The translations under genes and the position numbers were made by a program. Below the pieces are notes generated by a model. It saw nothing but the letters and a program-made list of their open reading frames with translations, did no database searches and was not told the origin of the DNA. This document shows, piece after piece, positions 1 through 8,880 of a stretch of 64,000 bases of DNA. Origin of the DNA: Prevotella sp. P3-122 (GTDB lineage Bacteria; Bacteroidota; Bacteroidia; Bacteroidales; Bacteroidaceae); contig NZ_NPJH01000034.1 of the NCBI RefSeq assembly GCF_002251365.1, positions 1-64,000 on the forward strand. The letters run 5' to 3'. Positions within the stretch are counted from its first letter, which is position 1, and each line of letters opens with the position of its first letter.

Positions 1-913
1 GTTTCCGGAAGTAGTATTCCGCTGCATCAATTTTTCCAATGCCAATTTGATATAATCCTTTTGTATAGTAATAATGCATGCGTTCAGGAACTATCCTTTC
101 GTCAACGAACAACCCTGATTTGTTTTCAAACAGTTTTATATATATATGAGCAGAGTCGTACTGCCCACGTGCTATGTATGTTTTTATCAAAACCGGGGAT
201 GCACTTGCCGCAGCCTTGTTCATTCCGTGTCGGGTATAGAGTTTTATGCAGTCCTTGAACATACTGACGGCTCTTGCGGTATCACCCAAAGAAAAGCATG
301 TTCCTCCGATGAACTCCATGCCTCTGATATAGCTATAAATATCACCAGACTTGAGAGCATACTTACTGTAACGAGCGTATGCCTGCATTGCCAAATCGGG
401 AAGATACTGGTCTTGATATATAGAAGCCATTTGCCCATAAACGGTGAATAATGTTCTGAAGTCACAGTCGCTGGATGTTGTATCGGCTTGCTCTGCGGCA
501 TCAATAAAACATTCCAATGCCATAGGTGCTTCCTTCATGTCCCTGTATATACATCCCAGCAGATAGCGGGACAGCATGCGGTCGTTGGCAGAGCCGTGGC
601 TGTCGTAATAGGAGACGACTTCATTGAAGATGGTGTCGGATGGCATGGGGAGATAGAGCTTGTTCTGCGCCTTTGCCTTGAGCATAAGCAGACGCATCCG
701 TGAAGCCTTGTCATCGTCGTAAAGATGAAGGGAGTCGAAGAGAGACAGGCTGTCGTAGGCTGCCTGCGGGTTGCGGTCCATAAGGCTGTCTATACGTTGG
801 AGCCTGGCATCATACGTACCTTCGCCTTTCCACATGACAATGGCAAGCAAGGCAAAGCATAATACCGCTGATGCGGTGACTACAATGAACGTAGGTTTCC
901 TGAAATGAGGCAT
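1..913 (-). CDS. TPR membrane regulator-like protein, N-terminal part (runs off left edge)
   Basis: The minus-strand frame is open without a stop from the ATG at 913 to position 1, so about 304 residues are visible and the C-terminus is missing. A short cytoplasmic start is followed by a hydrophobic segment (about residues 9-27), then helical TPR-like repeats. Residues about 36-127 are nearly identical to the start of the 48948-50777 protein, which ends in a membrane helix, a coiled coil and a LuxR-like HTH; I infer the same layout here, but the decisive HTH lies outside the window. It starts 21 bases after the stop of the AAA-ATPase gene and is probably cotranscribed with it. Confidence 0.75.
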   Translation of the reverse strand, partial: MPHFRKPTFIVVTASAVLCFALLAIVMWKGEGTYDARLQRIDSLMDRNPQAAYDSLSLFDSLHLYDDDKASRMRLLMLKAKAQNKLYLPMPSDTIFNEVVSYYDSHGSANDRMLSRYLLGCIYRDMKEAPMALECFIDAAEQADTTSSDCDFRTLFTVYGQMASIYQDQYLPDLAMQAYARYSKYALKSGDIYSYIRGMEFIGGTCFSLGDTARAVSMFKDCIKLYTRHGMNKAAASASPVLIKTYIARGQYDSAHIYIKLFENKSGLFVDERIVPERMHYYYTKGLYQIGIGKIDAAEYYFRK

Positions 914-934
914 GATGTTTCCTTTAATCGAAGT

Positions 935-2554
935 CTATAGTCCGAACACTTGTTCGTCCGTTATATTCCCGTCAGCGTCAACTACTCTCCAGTGGGTGAT
1001 GTTGCGTGCCTCGGACGATATGCTCACGCCGCACTTGGTAAGATTCCTGCCGTCTGCCTCGTAGGGTATGGCGTAGCCCTTGGAGTCAATCTGCTCCAAG
1101 GCATGGTCTACGGTATCGTCTACCTTCAGCTCGAGGACGAAGATATCGTTACGTGTCTTTATCACAACGTCGGCACGGCCAAGGACGCTTTTCACCTCGG
1201 TGTCGACAGTGGAGTCAAGCATGGAGAACGCCATGTAGAGCAGCAGTTTGTAGAAGTTCTCTTTCCTCTCCTTCTCATCCCACTCCGCCTTGGTTATGAT
1301 GTCGTAGGGTATCTTAGCGATATATGCACGCAGGGCGATAAGGGCATCGGAGAGGCTCCCTTTGAAAACGGAAGCCGCCATCTTCCTGACAAGGCTGTTT
1401 CCATCGGCTGTCGTCCTTTTCAGTATCAGTGGCATCAGACCGCTTATCATGCCGTTGCGCACCTCAAGGTTGGGATAGTGAAGGATATATGTGCGGAGCA
1501 AAGGGTCGTAGCTGTCTATGGTAAGATAGCCGCTTTGGTAAAGAAGTGGCAGCGGTGTCTGCGCCTGTTCGCATGATATGTTGAACTCATCCTCGCCTAC
1601 CTCAACACCGTCACATTCTATGGCATCTATGAAGGGGTAATGCTGCAGATGCTCTATAAGGGAAGTCATCGTGCCAGACTCGAACCAGTAGTGGTCGGTG
1701 TTTTTTCCGTCGAAAGCACGGAGCACGCTGAACGGAGCATAGATGTCCTTGCTGTTTCTCGAGAAATGATATCCGTCATAGTTCCTCTTCAACAGGGCGT
1801 ATGCCTCGTCGGTCGTAATCTCCAAGTTCCGAGCGTATTCCTCGACACAGGGACGCAGCACGGTGTCAAGTTCCTCCTGAGTTATGCCACACAGCCCGGA
1901 GTATTCATCGTACATGGATATCTGCGTCAGATTGTTCAGCTCCGAGAAGATGCTGAGCTGTGAGAACTTCGTAACGCCCGTTATGAAGACGAACCTTAGG
2001 TATGCTCCCTCATCCTTCAGCACCTGATAGAACTCACGGAGCATGGTGCGCATGGCTTCAAGCTGCTCAGGCTCATACATCAGCCTCATTATGGCAGAGT
2101 CGTATTCGTCGAGTATCACCACAGCCTTCTCGCCTGTCTGCTCGCAGGCACGGTGGATAAGTCCACGGAAACGTTTGCCCGGAGTCTCCTCTGCCATATT
2201 GCGTCCATAAATCTTCTCATAATCACCGATGAACAGTTCTAATGCGCTTTTAGCCTCTGGAATTGTACAGTTCTTCAGTCCGCTCATGGTGAAGTGCAGA
2301 ACGGGGTATCTCTTCCACTCCTTTTCAAGCTCCGCTATCTTCAGTCCCTCGAACAGCTCCTTCTGTCCCTGGAAATAAGCCTTGAAGGTGTTGCACAGAA
2401 GGGACTTGCCGAACCTCCGAGGCCGTGCAAGGAACACATACCTGTATTTGCCCACAAGGTCAAACACCATGTCGGTCTTGTCCACATACACCTTCCCGTC
2501 CTTGCGTATGTCTGCGAACTGGTCGGTATCTACCGGATATAAGAATCTGCCCAT
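935..2554 (-). CDS. AAA-ATPase-like protein with C-terminal PD-(D/E)XK nuclease-like domain
   Basis: 539 residues of the AAA-ATPase_like family (PF09820 type) with a C-terminal PD-(D/E)XK-like domain (PF08011 type). The P-loop is the family's degenerate form ARPRRFGKS near residue 43; Walker B is VVILDEYDSA near residue 145; the nuclease-like motif is GRADVV followed by VLELK near residues 475-490. These proteins are abundant in Bacteroidales and their function is not established; a nucleic-acid or mobile-element role is often suspected. Its own promoter lies at 2595-2625. A second, mosaic copy starts at 62648 on the opposite strand. Confidence 0.85.
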   Translation of the reverse strand: MGRFLYPVDTDQFADIRKDGKVYVDKTDMVFDLVGKYRYVFLARPRRFGKSLLCNTFKAYFQGQKELFEGLKIAELEKEWKRYPVLHFTMSGLKNCTIPEAKSALELFIGDYEKIYGRNMAEETPGKRFRGLIHRACEQTGEKAVVILDEYDSAIMRLMYEPEQLEAMRTMLREFYQVLKDEGAYLRFVFITGVTKFSQLSIFSELNNLTQISMYDEYSGLCGITQEELDTVLRPCVEEYARNLEITTDEAYALLKRNYDGYHFSRNSKDIYAPFSVLRAFDGKNTDHYWFESGTMTSLIEHLQHYPFIDAIECDGVEVGEDEFNISCEQAQTPLPLLYQSGYLTIDSYDPLLRTYILHYPNLEVRNGMISGLMPLILKRTTADGNSLVRKMAASVFKGSLSDALIALRAYIAKIPYDIITKAEWDEKERKENFYKLLLYMAFSMLDSTVDTEVKSVLGRADVVIKTRNDIFVLELKVDDTVDHALEQIDSKGYAIPYEADGRNLTKCGVSISSEARNITHWRVVDADGNITDEQVFGL

Positions 2555-2594
2555 ATTAGCTAAGAGTTAAAAATGATGAGTGAAGAATCTTCTG

Positions 2595-2625
2595 CAAATA
2601 TAACCATTATTGCCGAAGTGACAAA
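2595..2625 (-). promoter_or_regulatory. Bacteroidetes-type promoter of the AAA-ATPase gene
   Basis: On the minus strand TTTG (2625-2622) is followed after exactly 19 bases by TATATTTG (2602-2595), the -33/-7 pattern of the Bacteroidetes primary sigma factor. The start codon is 41 bases downstream. The paralog at 62648 has the same arrangement. Confidence 0.7.
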
Positions 2626-2787
2626 ACGAATTGTGGAAATACTTTCTTTACCGGGTGGAACAGCCTGCCCTTAGTTCCCAGCGTCTCTATATCCCATTCA
2701 CTTACCTCATGTTTTCATAAACCATATAATTTGTGAAGTAAGTTCATTCTATTTGAGAAAGGGAAGTAAAAAGGTTGCATCGGCTGA

Positions 2788-2849
2788 AAGGTTATTAACC
2801 TTAGTGGCGTAAGGTTATTAACCTTAACGGCGTAAGGTTATTAACCTTA
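2788..2849. repeat. Three 23-bp iterons with near-palindrome AAGGTTATTAACCTTA
   Basis: AAGGTTATTAACCTTA occurs at 2788-2803, 2811-2826 and 2834-2849, separated by 7-base spacers of the type (g/a)(t/c)ggcgt. The array is followed by tggcaatgaatatatatg. The same three-unit array with the same spacing and a similar flank lies at 48575-48636. One array is upstream of the AAA-ATPase gene, the other upstream of the TPR-HTH gene. Confidence 0.8.
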
Positions 2850-2934
2850 CTGGCAATGAATATATATGAATAGGGCAGATATATGGGATAGGGTGGATAG
2901 AAAAAAGGGCAAAGGCCTGAGGCTTTATTCTTTC

Positions 2935-3003
2935 GACCTCAGACCTTCGACCTTAGTCCTTCTTCTTTAGACCTTAGACCTTCGACCTTAGTCCTTCCTT
3001 TAA
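2935..3003 (-). repeat. Degenerate AAGGTC/AAGGACT tandem repeats downstream of gmd
   Basis: Read on the minus strand just after the gmd stop codon, the sequence is a run of imperfect 7-base units such as AAGGACT, AAGGTCG and AAGGTCT. A very similar run in sense orientation follows the DUF389 gene at 39374-39440. Confidence 0.7.
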
Positions 3004-3030
3004 GGAATGGTTGGGTGGGTTTTCTTTTTC

Positions 3031-4125
3031 TTATTTCACGATGCCTTTCTCAAGGTATTCGGCGAGGTTGGTACGTACTTTCTCGGCGGCTCCCTCTGAT
3101 GCAACCTTTGCCATGTCGCTGTCCACCATAATGTTTACGAGTTCCTGGAAGCTGGTCTTGGATGGGTTCCATCCCAGTTTTGCCTTTGCCTTAGTCGGGT
3201 CGCCCCAGAGGTTTACGACATCTGTCGGGCGATAGAAGTCAGGGCTTACCTCGATGATTACGTTGCCTGTGGCTTTGTCTATACCTTTCTCGTTGATGCC
3301 CTCACCCTGGAATTCCAGTTCTATGCCTACTCGGCTGAATGCGTGGAGGCAGAACTCGCGTACACTGTGCTGCTCGCCTGTGGCAATTACGAAGTCCTCT
3401 GCCTGTGGCTGCTGAAGGATTAGCCACATGCACTCTACGTAGTCTTTGGCGTATCCCCAGTCTCGAAGTGATGACAGGTTGCCGAGATAGAGTTTCTGCT
3501 GTTTGCCCTGCTTGATGCGTGCGGCGGCAAGTGTAATCTTTCGTGTTACGAAAGTCTCTCCGCGTCGCTCGCTCTCGTGGTTGAAGAGTATGCCTGAGCA
3601 GCAGTACATGTCGTATGCCTCGCGGTACTCCTTTACTATCCAGAAGCCGTACTGCTTTGCCACTGCGTAGGGGCTGTATGGATGGAATGGTGTGTTCTCG
3701 TTCTGTGGTACTTCCTCAACCTTTCCGTACAGCTCGGATGTTGATGCCTGATAGATGCGGCAGCAGTCTTTCAAGCCAAGCTGTCGCACGGCCTCAAGTA
3801 TGCGCAGTACGCCTACAGCATCGACGTCAGCGGTGAACTCTGGAGAGTCGAAGCTTACCTGTACATGGCTCTGTGCGGCGAGATTGTATATTTCTGTAGG
3901 ACGTACTTTTCCTACGACACCAAGGATGCTCATGGAGTCGCCAAGGTCGGCATAGTGGAGATGGAAGTTGGGCGTACCCTCAAGATGTGCTATTCGCTCT
4001 CGGTAGTCTACTGATGATCGGCGGATGGTTCCGTGTACTTCGTACCCCTTGTCGAGCAGAAATTCTGCAAGATATGAGCCGTCCTGTCCTGTGATACCTG
4101 TGATTAGAGCAACTTTTCTTTCCAT
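3031..4125 (-). CDS. gmd: GDP-mannose 4,6-dehydratase
   Basis: 364 residues, the normal length for Gmd, which converts GDP-mannose to GDP-4-keto-6-deoxymannose, the first step to GDP-fucose and related sugars. It is a short-chain dehydrogenase/reductase: the NADP-binding GxxGxxG is at Gly10, Gly13 and Gly16, and the catalytic YxxxK is Tyr153-Lys157 within [10 protein letters not shown], after the STSELYG segment. The start codon at 4125 gives the standard N-terminus. The usual partner fcl (GDP-fucose synthase) is not adjacent, so the pathway must be completed elsewhere. Confidence 0.95.
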   Translation of the reverse strand: MERKVALITGITGQDGSYLAEFLLDKGYEVHGTIRRSSVDYRERIAHLEGTPNFHLHYADLGDSMSILGVVGKVRPTEIYNLAAQSHVQVSFDSPEFTADVDAVGVLRILEAVRQLGLKDCCRIYQASTSELYGKVEEVPQNENTPFHPYSPYAVAKQYGFWIVKEYREAYDMYCCSGILFNHESERRGETFVTRKITLAAARIKQGKQQKLYLGNLSSLRDWGYAKDYVECMWLILQQPQAEDFVIATGEQHSVREFCLHAFSRVGIELEFQGEGINEKGIDKATGNVIIEVSPDFYRPTDVVNLWGDPTKAKAKLGWNPSKTSFQELVNIMVDSDMAKVASEGAAEKVRTNLAEYLEKGIVK

Positions 4126-4188
4126 GTTATTTTCTTTGTTAGTTTGGTTATTAATTCTCTTTTTTTATATGCTTGCAGGTAATGTCCT

Positions 4189-4248
4189 TTTAACCCATTA
4201 ACCCATTAACCCATTAATCCTTTAACCTTTTTACCCATTAACCCTTTA
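4189..4248 (-). repeat. Telomere-like TTAATGGG tandem repeat at the 3' end of the DUF3108 gene
   Basis: On the plus strand the stretch is built from taacccat units with some taaccttt variants; on the minus strand it starts inside the last codons and TAA stop of the DUF3108-like gene (stop at 4240-4238) and continues about 50 bases downstream. It resembles the other 3'-end repeat runs in position and strand, but the unit differs. Confidence 0.65.
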
Positions 4249-5029
4249 CCCCCTTCATGTCAACGAGGAAGGCCTTGGCGGAGCCGAATTTCAGGAACAT
4301 GTCGAGCCTTATTGGTATGTGGTTGTTGTCGTCGGTGACGTAGAAGTCTACGATGCGCTTGTACTTGCCGTCTTCCAGTTCCATATACGACAGCTGCAGG
4401 CACTTGTACTTGCGTCCGTTGTCGGCCTTAATGGTCTCTCGTCCCTGGAAGCGCAGCTTTGCGGGTGTGCGTCCGTTGCCGTCGGCAATGGGGAAGTCTA
4501 TGTCGTGTCCTTTCTTCCATCCTGCCGGATTGAAGGAGCGTGCCCTTAGGAATATGCTCAGCATGTCGTACAGGCATTCGTCGTAAGTGTGTTTTTGCCA
4601 GCTATGCCGTCCGCTATTATGCTGCCTGTGCTGCTGTACCTGGCATTTGCCGTTGGGATAGGAGTAGAACACCTCATCTACGGTATATCGTTTGCCCTCC
4701 CTGGCTCCCTTGCGGTAGTAGAGTGGTGCGAGGTCGAGGGTGTTGTAGCACAGCAGTGTGTCTCTGAGCACAAACATGTTGTCAACCTTCTCGTTGCCAC
4801 GTGTGATGAGGCTTGCCCTGTATGCTTTCTTGCCATTGTACCGGCTCTCAACGATGTACATGGAGGCCGTACCTGCCTTTACCCATACGAACTTCCAGTT
4901 GTAGTAGAGGTTGTATGTCAGAAACTCTCCCGACTTGAAGGCAGTGTTTCTGAAGCTGCACTGTGCGGATGCTACGATGGCTGCTGATGCCAGTAGCAGG
5001 GTGAGTAATAATGTTCTTGCCAATCTCAT
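4238..5029 (-). CDS. DUF3108-like secreted protein
   Basis: 263 residues from the ATG at 5029, which gives a clean signal peptide (MRLARTLLLT..., cleaved after ASA near residue 22). A longer frame upstream overlaps the preceding gene; I prefer 5029 because only one base separates it from that gene's TGA, a typical coupled junction. The mature part is beta-rich with YNLYYNWKFVWVKAGTASM and VDFYVTDDNNHIPIRLDM, resembling DUF3108 (PF11306), an envelope family of unknown function. The preceding lipoprotein and this gene are probably one operon. Family assignment is from recall. Confidence 0.75.
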   Translation of the reverse strand: MRLARTLLLTLLLASAAIVASAQCSFRNTAFKSGEFLTYNLYYNWKFVWVKAGTASMYIVESRYNGKKAYRASLITRGNEKVDNMFVLRDTLLCYNTLDLAPLYYRKGAREGKRYTVDEVFYSYPNGKCQVQQHRQHNSGRHSWQKHTYDECLYDMLSIFLRARSFNPAGWKKGHDIDFPIADGNGRTPAKLRFQGRETIKADNGRKYKCLQLSYMELEDGKYKRIVDFYVTDDNNHIPIRLDMFLKFGSAKAFLVDMKGVKG

Positions 5030-5030
5030 G

Positions 5031-6986
5031 TCATAATGCTTTTGGTATGTATTCCTTGCCAAGCTCCTTGGCCCTTTGCAGGTTTCGGCTCTTGACAGTC
5101 TTTTTCTTGTCAGCCTTCTGCTTTGTAATCTTTTCCGGTTTCTGGTTTGTGAATGCTCTTGCCGTTGGGTTCCAGCTCTCGGTGTAGTCCCATTTGGCCT
5201 TGCACTCTATTGCCTCGTGGTAGTAGTATACCTTTTCCGGCTGCGTGCCCTTGGCATAGTCGCCAGTGTCCCAGATGCCGTTGCCGTTGTCGTCGACAAA
5301 CAAGCGCAGGTAGTATGTGCCAGGCGTTACGAAGAAGAACTGTGCCGTGGCGTTGCTGGTGGCCACTTCCTTTACAGGAGTATCAGATCCGTTGAGCAGC
5401 TGGCATACAATGTTCTTTCCCTTCATGCCTTCTATTGTGAACAGCAGTGTGGCGTAGGAGCTGAGCGGCTTCACCTTAAATCCGTGTTTGCCTTTGTCGG
5501 AGGTCAGTCCGTAGATGTCCTCAAACGCGAGGCTGTCAGTCTCGAAGCTGTATTCGTATTCCGGCTTCCATTCGGCCTTGAGGATGTATGTCAGCGCAGA
5601 CTGTTTCTCGAAACGGAAACGCTCTTCGTACCACAGCGAGTCCTTAGGAGGCTTGGAGTACAGGTGCATCATCGACACATCGGCCTTTAGCAGCGGCGCG
5701 CTCATCTGGAAGATGACATTCTTGTCGGGGTCCAGGTCGCTTCCCTTTACGGTGTATTTCAGCATCTCCCTTGGTGGGATGCTGTCGTAGTCTTGTCCCT
5801 TGCGTTTCTTCTTCTCCTGCTCCTTCTGCCATTTCTCCAGTTCCTTCGTTTTCTCCTTTAGTCTTTTGGCGTATGGAACCTTAGCAAAGAGCGAGATGGT
5901 ATCTGTCTGGCTGACGAGGTTGCCCAGGGTGTCGGTGATGAGGTGTCTGACCTCTATTTCGAGCGAGTCGTTGTTGACGAGAGCCGTATCTCGTAGCCAG
6001 TATGTTATGGTGTCGTTATGCTCAGAGGCGTCGATGACGAACGTTGAGTCGTTGATATCGAAGTTCAGTCCCCGTACCTCGGGCAGGCTGTCGGCGCCAT
6101 GGCTGTAGAAGAGTGTGAACTGCTCGGGCGACTTTCTTTCCCTCTTGAGGAAGAACCTGTCGGTGACGGTTTCGTTGAATGCCATCAGGCAGATGTCATC
6201 GGGTAGGAAATGTGTATAGTGTACCTGACTTACAACATCGATGTGCAGGCTGTCACGCCAAAGGGTATCCTGTCTGATGTCAGGCTTGAACGACGGCTCT
6301 ATGGTGTCGTTGGAGAATGCTATCATTTCCGACTTCTGGTTGAACATGTAGTTGCCGTCAGCGTCCTGTAGAGCATATATGCGGTATTTGCCCGATGCCA
6401 CACCTTTGATGATAAACCGTCCCTGGCTGTCTGTTCTCGATACTCGCAGCATGGGCTTTGTGCGGAACGCGCTGTCAGCCAGGTCGTCGTATAGTCCTAC
6501 GAGTATTCCCTTGACAGGTTCGAGGTTTGAGGCATCAAGCACCGTTCCCGCCACCTCAAGAGTATCAATAACTTTGCCTGTGGAGAAACTATATGTGTAG
6601 TTGCCCAGCGGGTTGCCCTCGTTGTTGTCGGAGATGGCGTCGGAGAAGTCTATAGTGTATGTGGTATTGGGCTTTAGCGAGTCGAGCAGCGACACGGCGA
6701 TGCGCTTGCCCTGCGCTTTTATCTCGGGCATCTCAAGCTGAGGTGGCGATACTACGACTTTCTCCGTAGCGTTGTCAATCTTTATATATTCGTCGAAATA
6801 TATGTGAACTTTACGGCTGCTCACTCCTGCTGCCTTGTCGGAAGGTGATGCTCCGATGACCCTTGGTGGGGTCTCGTCGTACCATCCTCCATCAGGGTTT
6901 CCCATCCTTGCGCATGCTGCCGCAAGAATGCAAGCGAGGAGCAGTCCCGTCCATGCCTTCAGTAGTGGGTGTGTGTTGCCTGTCAT
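5031..6986 (-). CDS. Ig-like domain lipoprotein (SbsA Ig-like)
   Basis: 651 residues with a lipoprotein signal: a hydrophobic run followed by LAAAC with Cys25. The N-terminal part has the bacterial Ig-like pattern PRVIGASPSDKAAGVSSRKV (Big_5/SbsA type), followed by a carboxypeptidase-regulatory-like beta domain around residues 145-225 (GTVLDASNLEPVKGILVGLY) and further beta-rich domains. The charged C-terminus (KQKADKKKTVKSRNLQRAKE) is unusual for a lipoprotein. The protein is presumably anchored in the outer membrane. It starts six bases after the GH3-like gene's stop and is almost fused to the DUF3108-like gene, so the three probably form one transcript. Exact role unknown. Confidence 0.85.
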   Translation of the reverse strand: MTGNTHPLLKAWTGLLLACILAAACARMGNPDGGWYDETPPRVIGASPSDKAAGVSSRKVHIYFDEYIKIDNATEKVVVSPPQLEMPEIKAQGKRIAVSLLDSLKPNTTYTIDFSDAISDNNEGNPLGNYTYSFSTGKVIDTLEVAGTVLDASNLEPVKGILVGLYDDLADSAFRTKPMLRVSRTDSQGRFIIKGVASGKYRIYALQDADGNYMFNQKSEMIAFSNDTIEPSFKPDIRQDTLWRDSLHIDVVSQVHYTHFLPDDICLMAFNETVTDRFFLKRERKSPEQFTLFYSHGADSLPEVRGLNFDINDSTFVIDASEHNDTITYWLRDTALVNNDSLEIEVRHLITDTLGNLVSQTDTISLFAKVPYAKRLKEKTKELEKWQKEQEKKKRKGQDYDSIPPREMLKYTVKGSDLDPDKNVIFQMSAPLLKADVSMMHLYSKPPKDSLWYEERFRFEKQSALTYILKAEWKPEYEYSFETDSLAFEDIYGLTSDKGKHGFKVKPLSSYATLLFTIEGMKGKNIVCQLLNGSDTPVKEVATSNATAQFFFVTPGTYYLRLFVDDNGNGIWDTGDYAKGTQPEKVYYYHEAIECKAKWDYTESWNPTARAFTNQKPEKITKQKADKKKTVKSRNLQRAKELGKEYIPKAL

Positions 6987-6992
6987 GTGTTG

Positions 6993-8501
6993 TTATTTGT
7001 TCATTTCGAGGATTTCGTCAATGTTCCTTCTGGAGTTGCTCAGTCGTGGGACCTTGTGCTGTCCGCCGAGCTTACCCTTTGACTTCAGCCAGTCGTTGAA
7101 CACTCCCGGCCTTGCCTTCACCACCTCCAGGTGCTGCAGTGTAACGTTGTGGAACCGCTTGGCCTCGTAGTCGCTGTTTAATTCCTGTAGCTTTCGGTCG
7201 AGCAGGGTGGCAAATACATCAAGGTCTGCAGGCTCGTGTGAGAATTCTATGAGCCACTGGTGTCTGCACTTGGCATTCTCGTCCATGTATACTGGTGCCG
7301 CTGTATACTCCAGCACCTCTGCCCCTGTCTGCTCGCAGGCGTAGGCCAGTCCTTTCTCGGCGTTGTCCATGACGAGCTCCTCGCCGAAAGCGTTGATGAA
7401 GTATTTGGTACGTCCGGTTATGACGAACTTGTATGGGTCGCGGCTTGTGAATGAAACAGTGTCGCCTATGACATATCTCCACAGGCCACAGGAGGTGGTG
7501 ATGACCATGGCATAGTTGCGTCCAAGCTCAATGCCGCTCAGCGGCACCACCGTGGCGTTGTCCTTGCCGAATTCCTCCATAGGTATGAACTCGTAGAACA
7601 CGTCGTAATCAATCATCAGGAGCATAGAGCTGTCAGACGGGTCGTCCTGAATGCCGAAAAATCCCTCGCTGGCATTGTATGTCTCCATGTAGTGCATGTC
7701 ACTCTTCGTTATGAGCTTCTCATACTGCTTGCGGTATGGTGTAAAGGCTATGCCGCCATGGAAGAACACCTCCAGGTTTGGCCATACCTCCTCAAGATGT
7801 TCCTTGCCCGAGAGTTCCATGATTCGTACCAGCACGCTGAGCATCCACGAAGGCACTCCGGAGATGTTGGTGATGTTCTTGCCGAGCGTCTCCTGTGCTA
7901 TGCGGTCGCGTTTCACCTCGAAGTCGCTGAGCAAGGCTGTTTTCTTTGCCGGCACACGCACGAGGTTGGCAAACGGGTTGATGTTCTCAATGAGAATGGC
8001 ACTCAGGTCTCCGACAAGAGAGCCTGCAAGGTTGTAGTTTGGTGAGTGGCTTCCGCCAAGAATCAGAGACTTGCCGTCGAAGAGCTTGCTCTTTGGCGTA
8101 TTGCGAAGGTAGAGTGCCACGACATCAGCTCCTCCCTTGTAGTGGATGCGCTGCAGTCCCTCGTGCGAGACGGGTATGAACTTGCTCTTGTCGTTGGTGG
8201 TTCCCGAAGACTTGGCATACCATTTTATGTTTCCTGGCCAGAGGATGTTGCTCTCGCCGTGACGCATACGGTCTATATCTCCCTTCAGCTCCTCGTAAGT
8301 GTTGAGGGGGACGTTCCTTGCAAAATCCTCATAACCATTGATGGTGCTGAAAAGATGGTTGCGCCCGTATTCGGTAGCAGTGCCCCGGCTCACAAGGTGT
8401 CTCAAAACACCATTCTGTATATCTTCGGCGTGATGCTGGTATTTCTGCACCTCTTTCTGCCTTGGAACAAATAGCTTTCCTACTATGTCTGTTAAGCTCA
8501 T
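6993..8501 (-). CDS. GH3-family acyl-adenylate-forming protein
   Basis: 502 residues similar to the GH3 auxin-responsive promoter family (PF03321), an ANL-type adenylating fold. The ATP-binding loop SSGTTNDKSKFIPVS is at residues 98-112; YNASEGFFGIQ and GLWRYVIGDTVSF are further family signatures, and the C-terminal part carries KGKLGGQHKVPRL. In plants these enzymes link amino acids to acyl hormones; the bacterial substrate is unknown, so an acyl-acid amido synthetase role is an inference. It is the first gene of a likely three-gene operon with the two envelope genes downstream. Confidence 0.9.
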   Translation of the reverse strand: MSLTDIVGKLFVPRQKEVQKYQHHAEDIQNGVLRHLVSRGTATEYGRNHLFSTINGYEDFARNVPLNTYEELKGDIDRMRHGESNILWPGNIKWYAKSSGTTNDKSKFIPVSHEGLQRIHYKGGADVVALYLRNTPKSKLFDGKSLILGGSHSPNYNLAGSLVGDLSAILIENINPFANLVRVPAKKTALLSDFEVKRDRIAQETLGKNITNISGVPSWMLSVLVRIMELSGKEHLEEVWPNLEVFFHGGIAFTPYRKQYEKLITKSDMHYMETYNASEGFFGIQDDPSDSSMLLMIDYDVFYEFIPMEEFGKDNATVVPLSGIELGRNYAMVITTSCGLWRYVIGDTVSFTSRDPYKFVITGRTKYFINAFGEELVMDNAEKGLAYACEQTGAEVLEYTAAPVYMDENAKCRHQWLIEFSHEPADLDVFATLLDRKLQELNSDYEAKRFHNVTLQHLEVVKARPGVFNDWLKSKGKLGGQHKVPRLSNSRRNIDEILEMNK

Positions 8502-8880
8502 TAGTACTATATTGTTAGTGGAGTGATGGTTGTGACATCCTCCTGAAATTATCTGAACATCAGTTCTGTGCTCCCTGCCGAAGCTATTGCGTCAAGGCTA
8601 TTGCCCACGCAATGCCATAAGATAATGGGACGTGGTGCAGGGAAACGTACATTTTAAAATGCAAAATTAATCTAAAAAACTGACATGGCCCAATTATTCA
8701 CCATATTTAACGGGAAACATTGTGCAGGCCCCCTCCTCAACTCTCGCTTAAAGGGAGGGATAATGAAAGTTCAATGGGTGAGAGGTTTTTTGGGGATTTG
8801 GGGCTACTGTTTACAATTTATGTGTTTTATATTGGTATGATTACCCCATGGTTGTAAAAAAGATTACAATATAAAATAGC
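8502..8880. other. Intergenic region upstream of the GH3-like gene
   Basis: No gene is visible. A possible -7 element TAATTTTG on the minus strand (8669-8662) could serve the GH3-like gene, but I see no good -33 element. The AT-rich stretch 8810-8880 precedes the end of the next gene and has no convincing terminator. Confidence 0.4.

Larger units (their letters stand above)
2626..3030. other. Repeat-bearing intergenic region between gmd and the AAA-ATPase gene
   Basis: No gene is visible. The stretch holds three 23-bp-spaced palindromic units (2788-2849) and, next to the gmd stop codon, a run of degenerate AAGGTC-type repeats (about 2935-3003), both listed separately. Confidence 0.6.

Noticed and set aside
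2788-2849. CRISPR or replication origin
   Set aside because: Three short units with near-identical 7-base spacers are too few and too short for CRISPR, and no replication gene is adjacent to support an origin.
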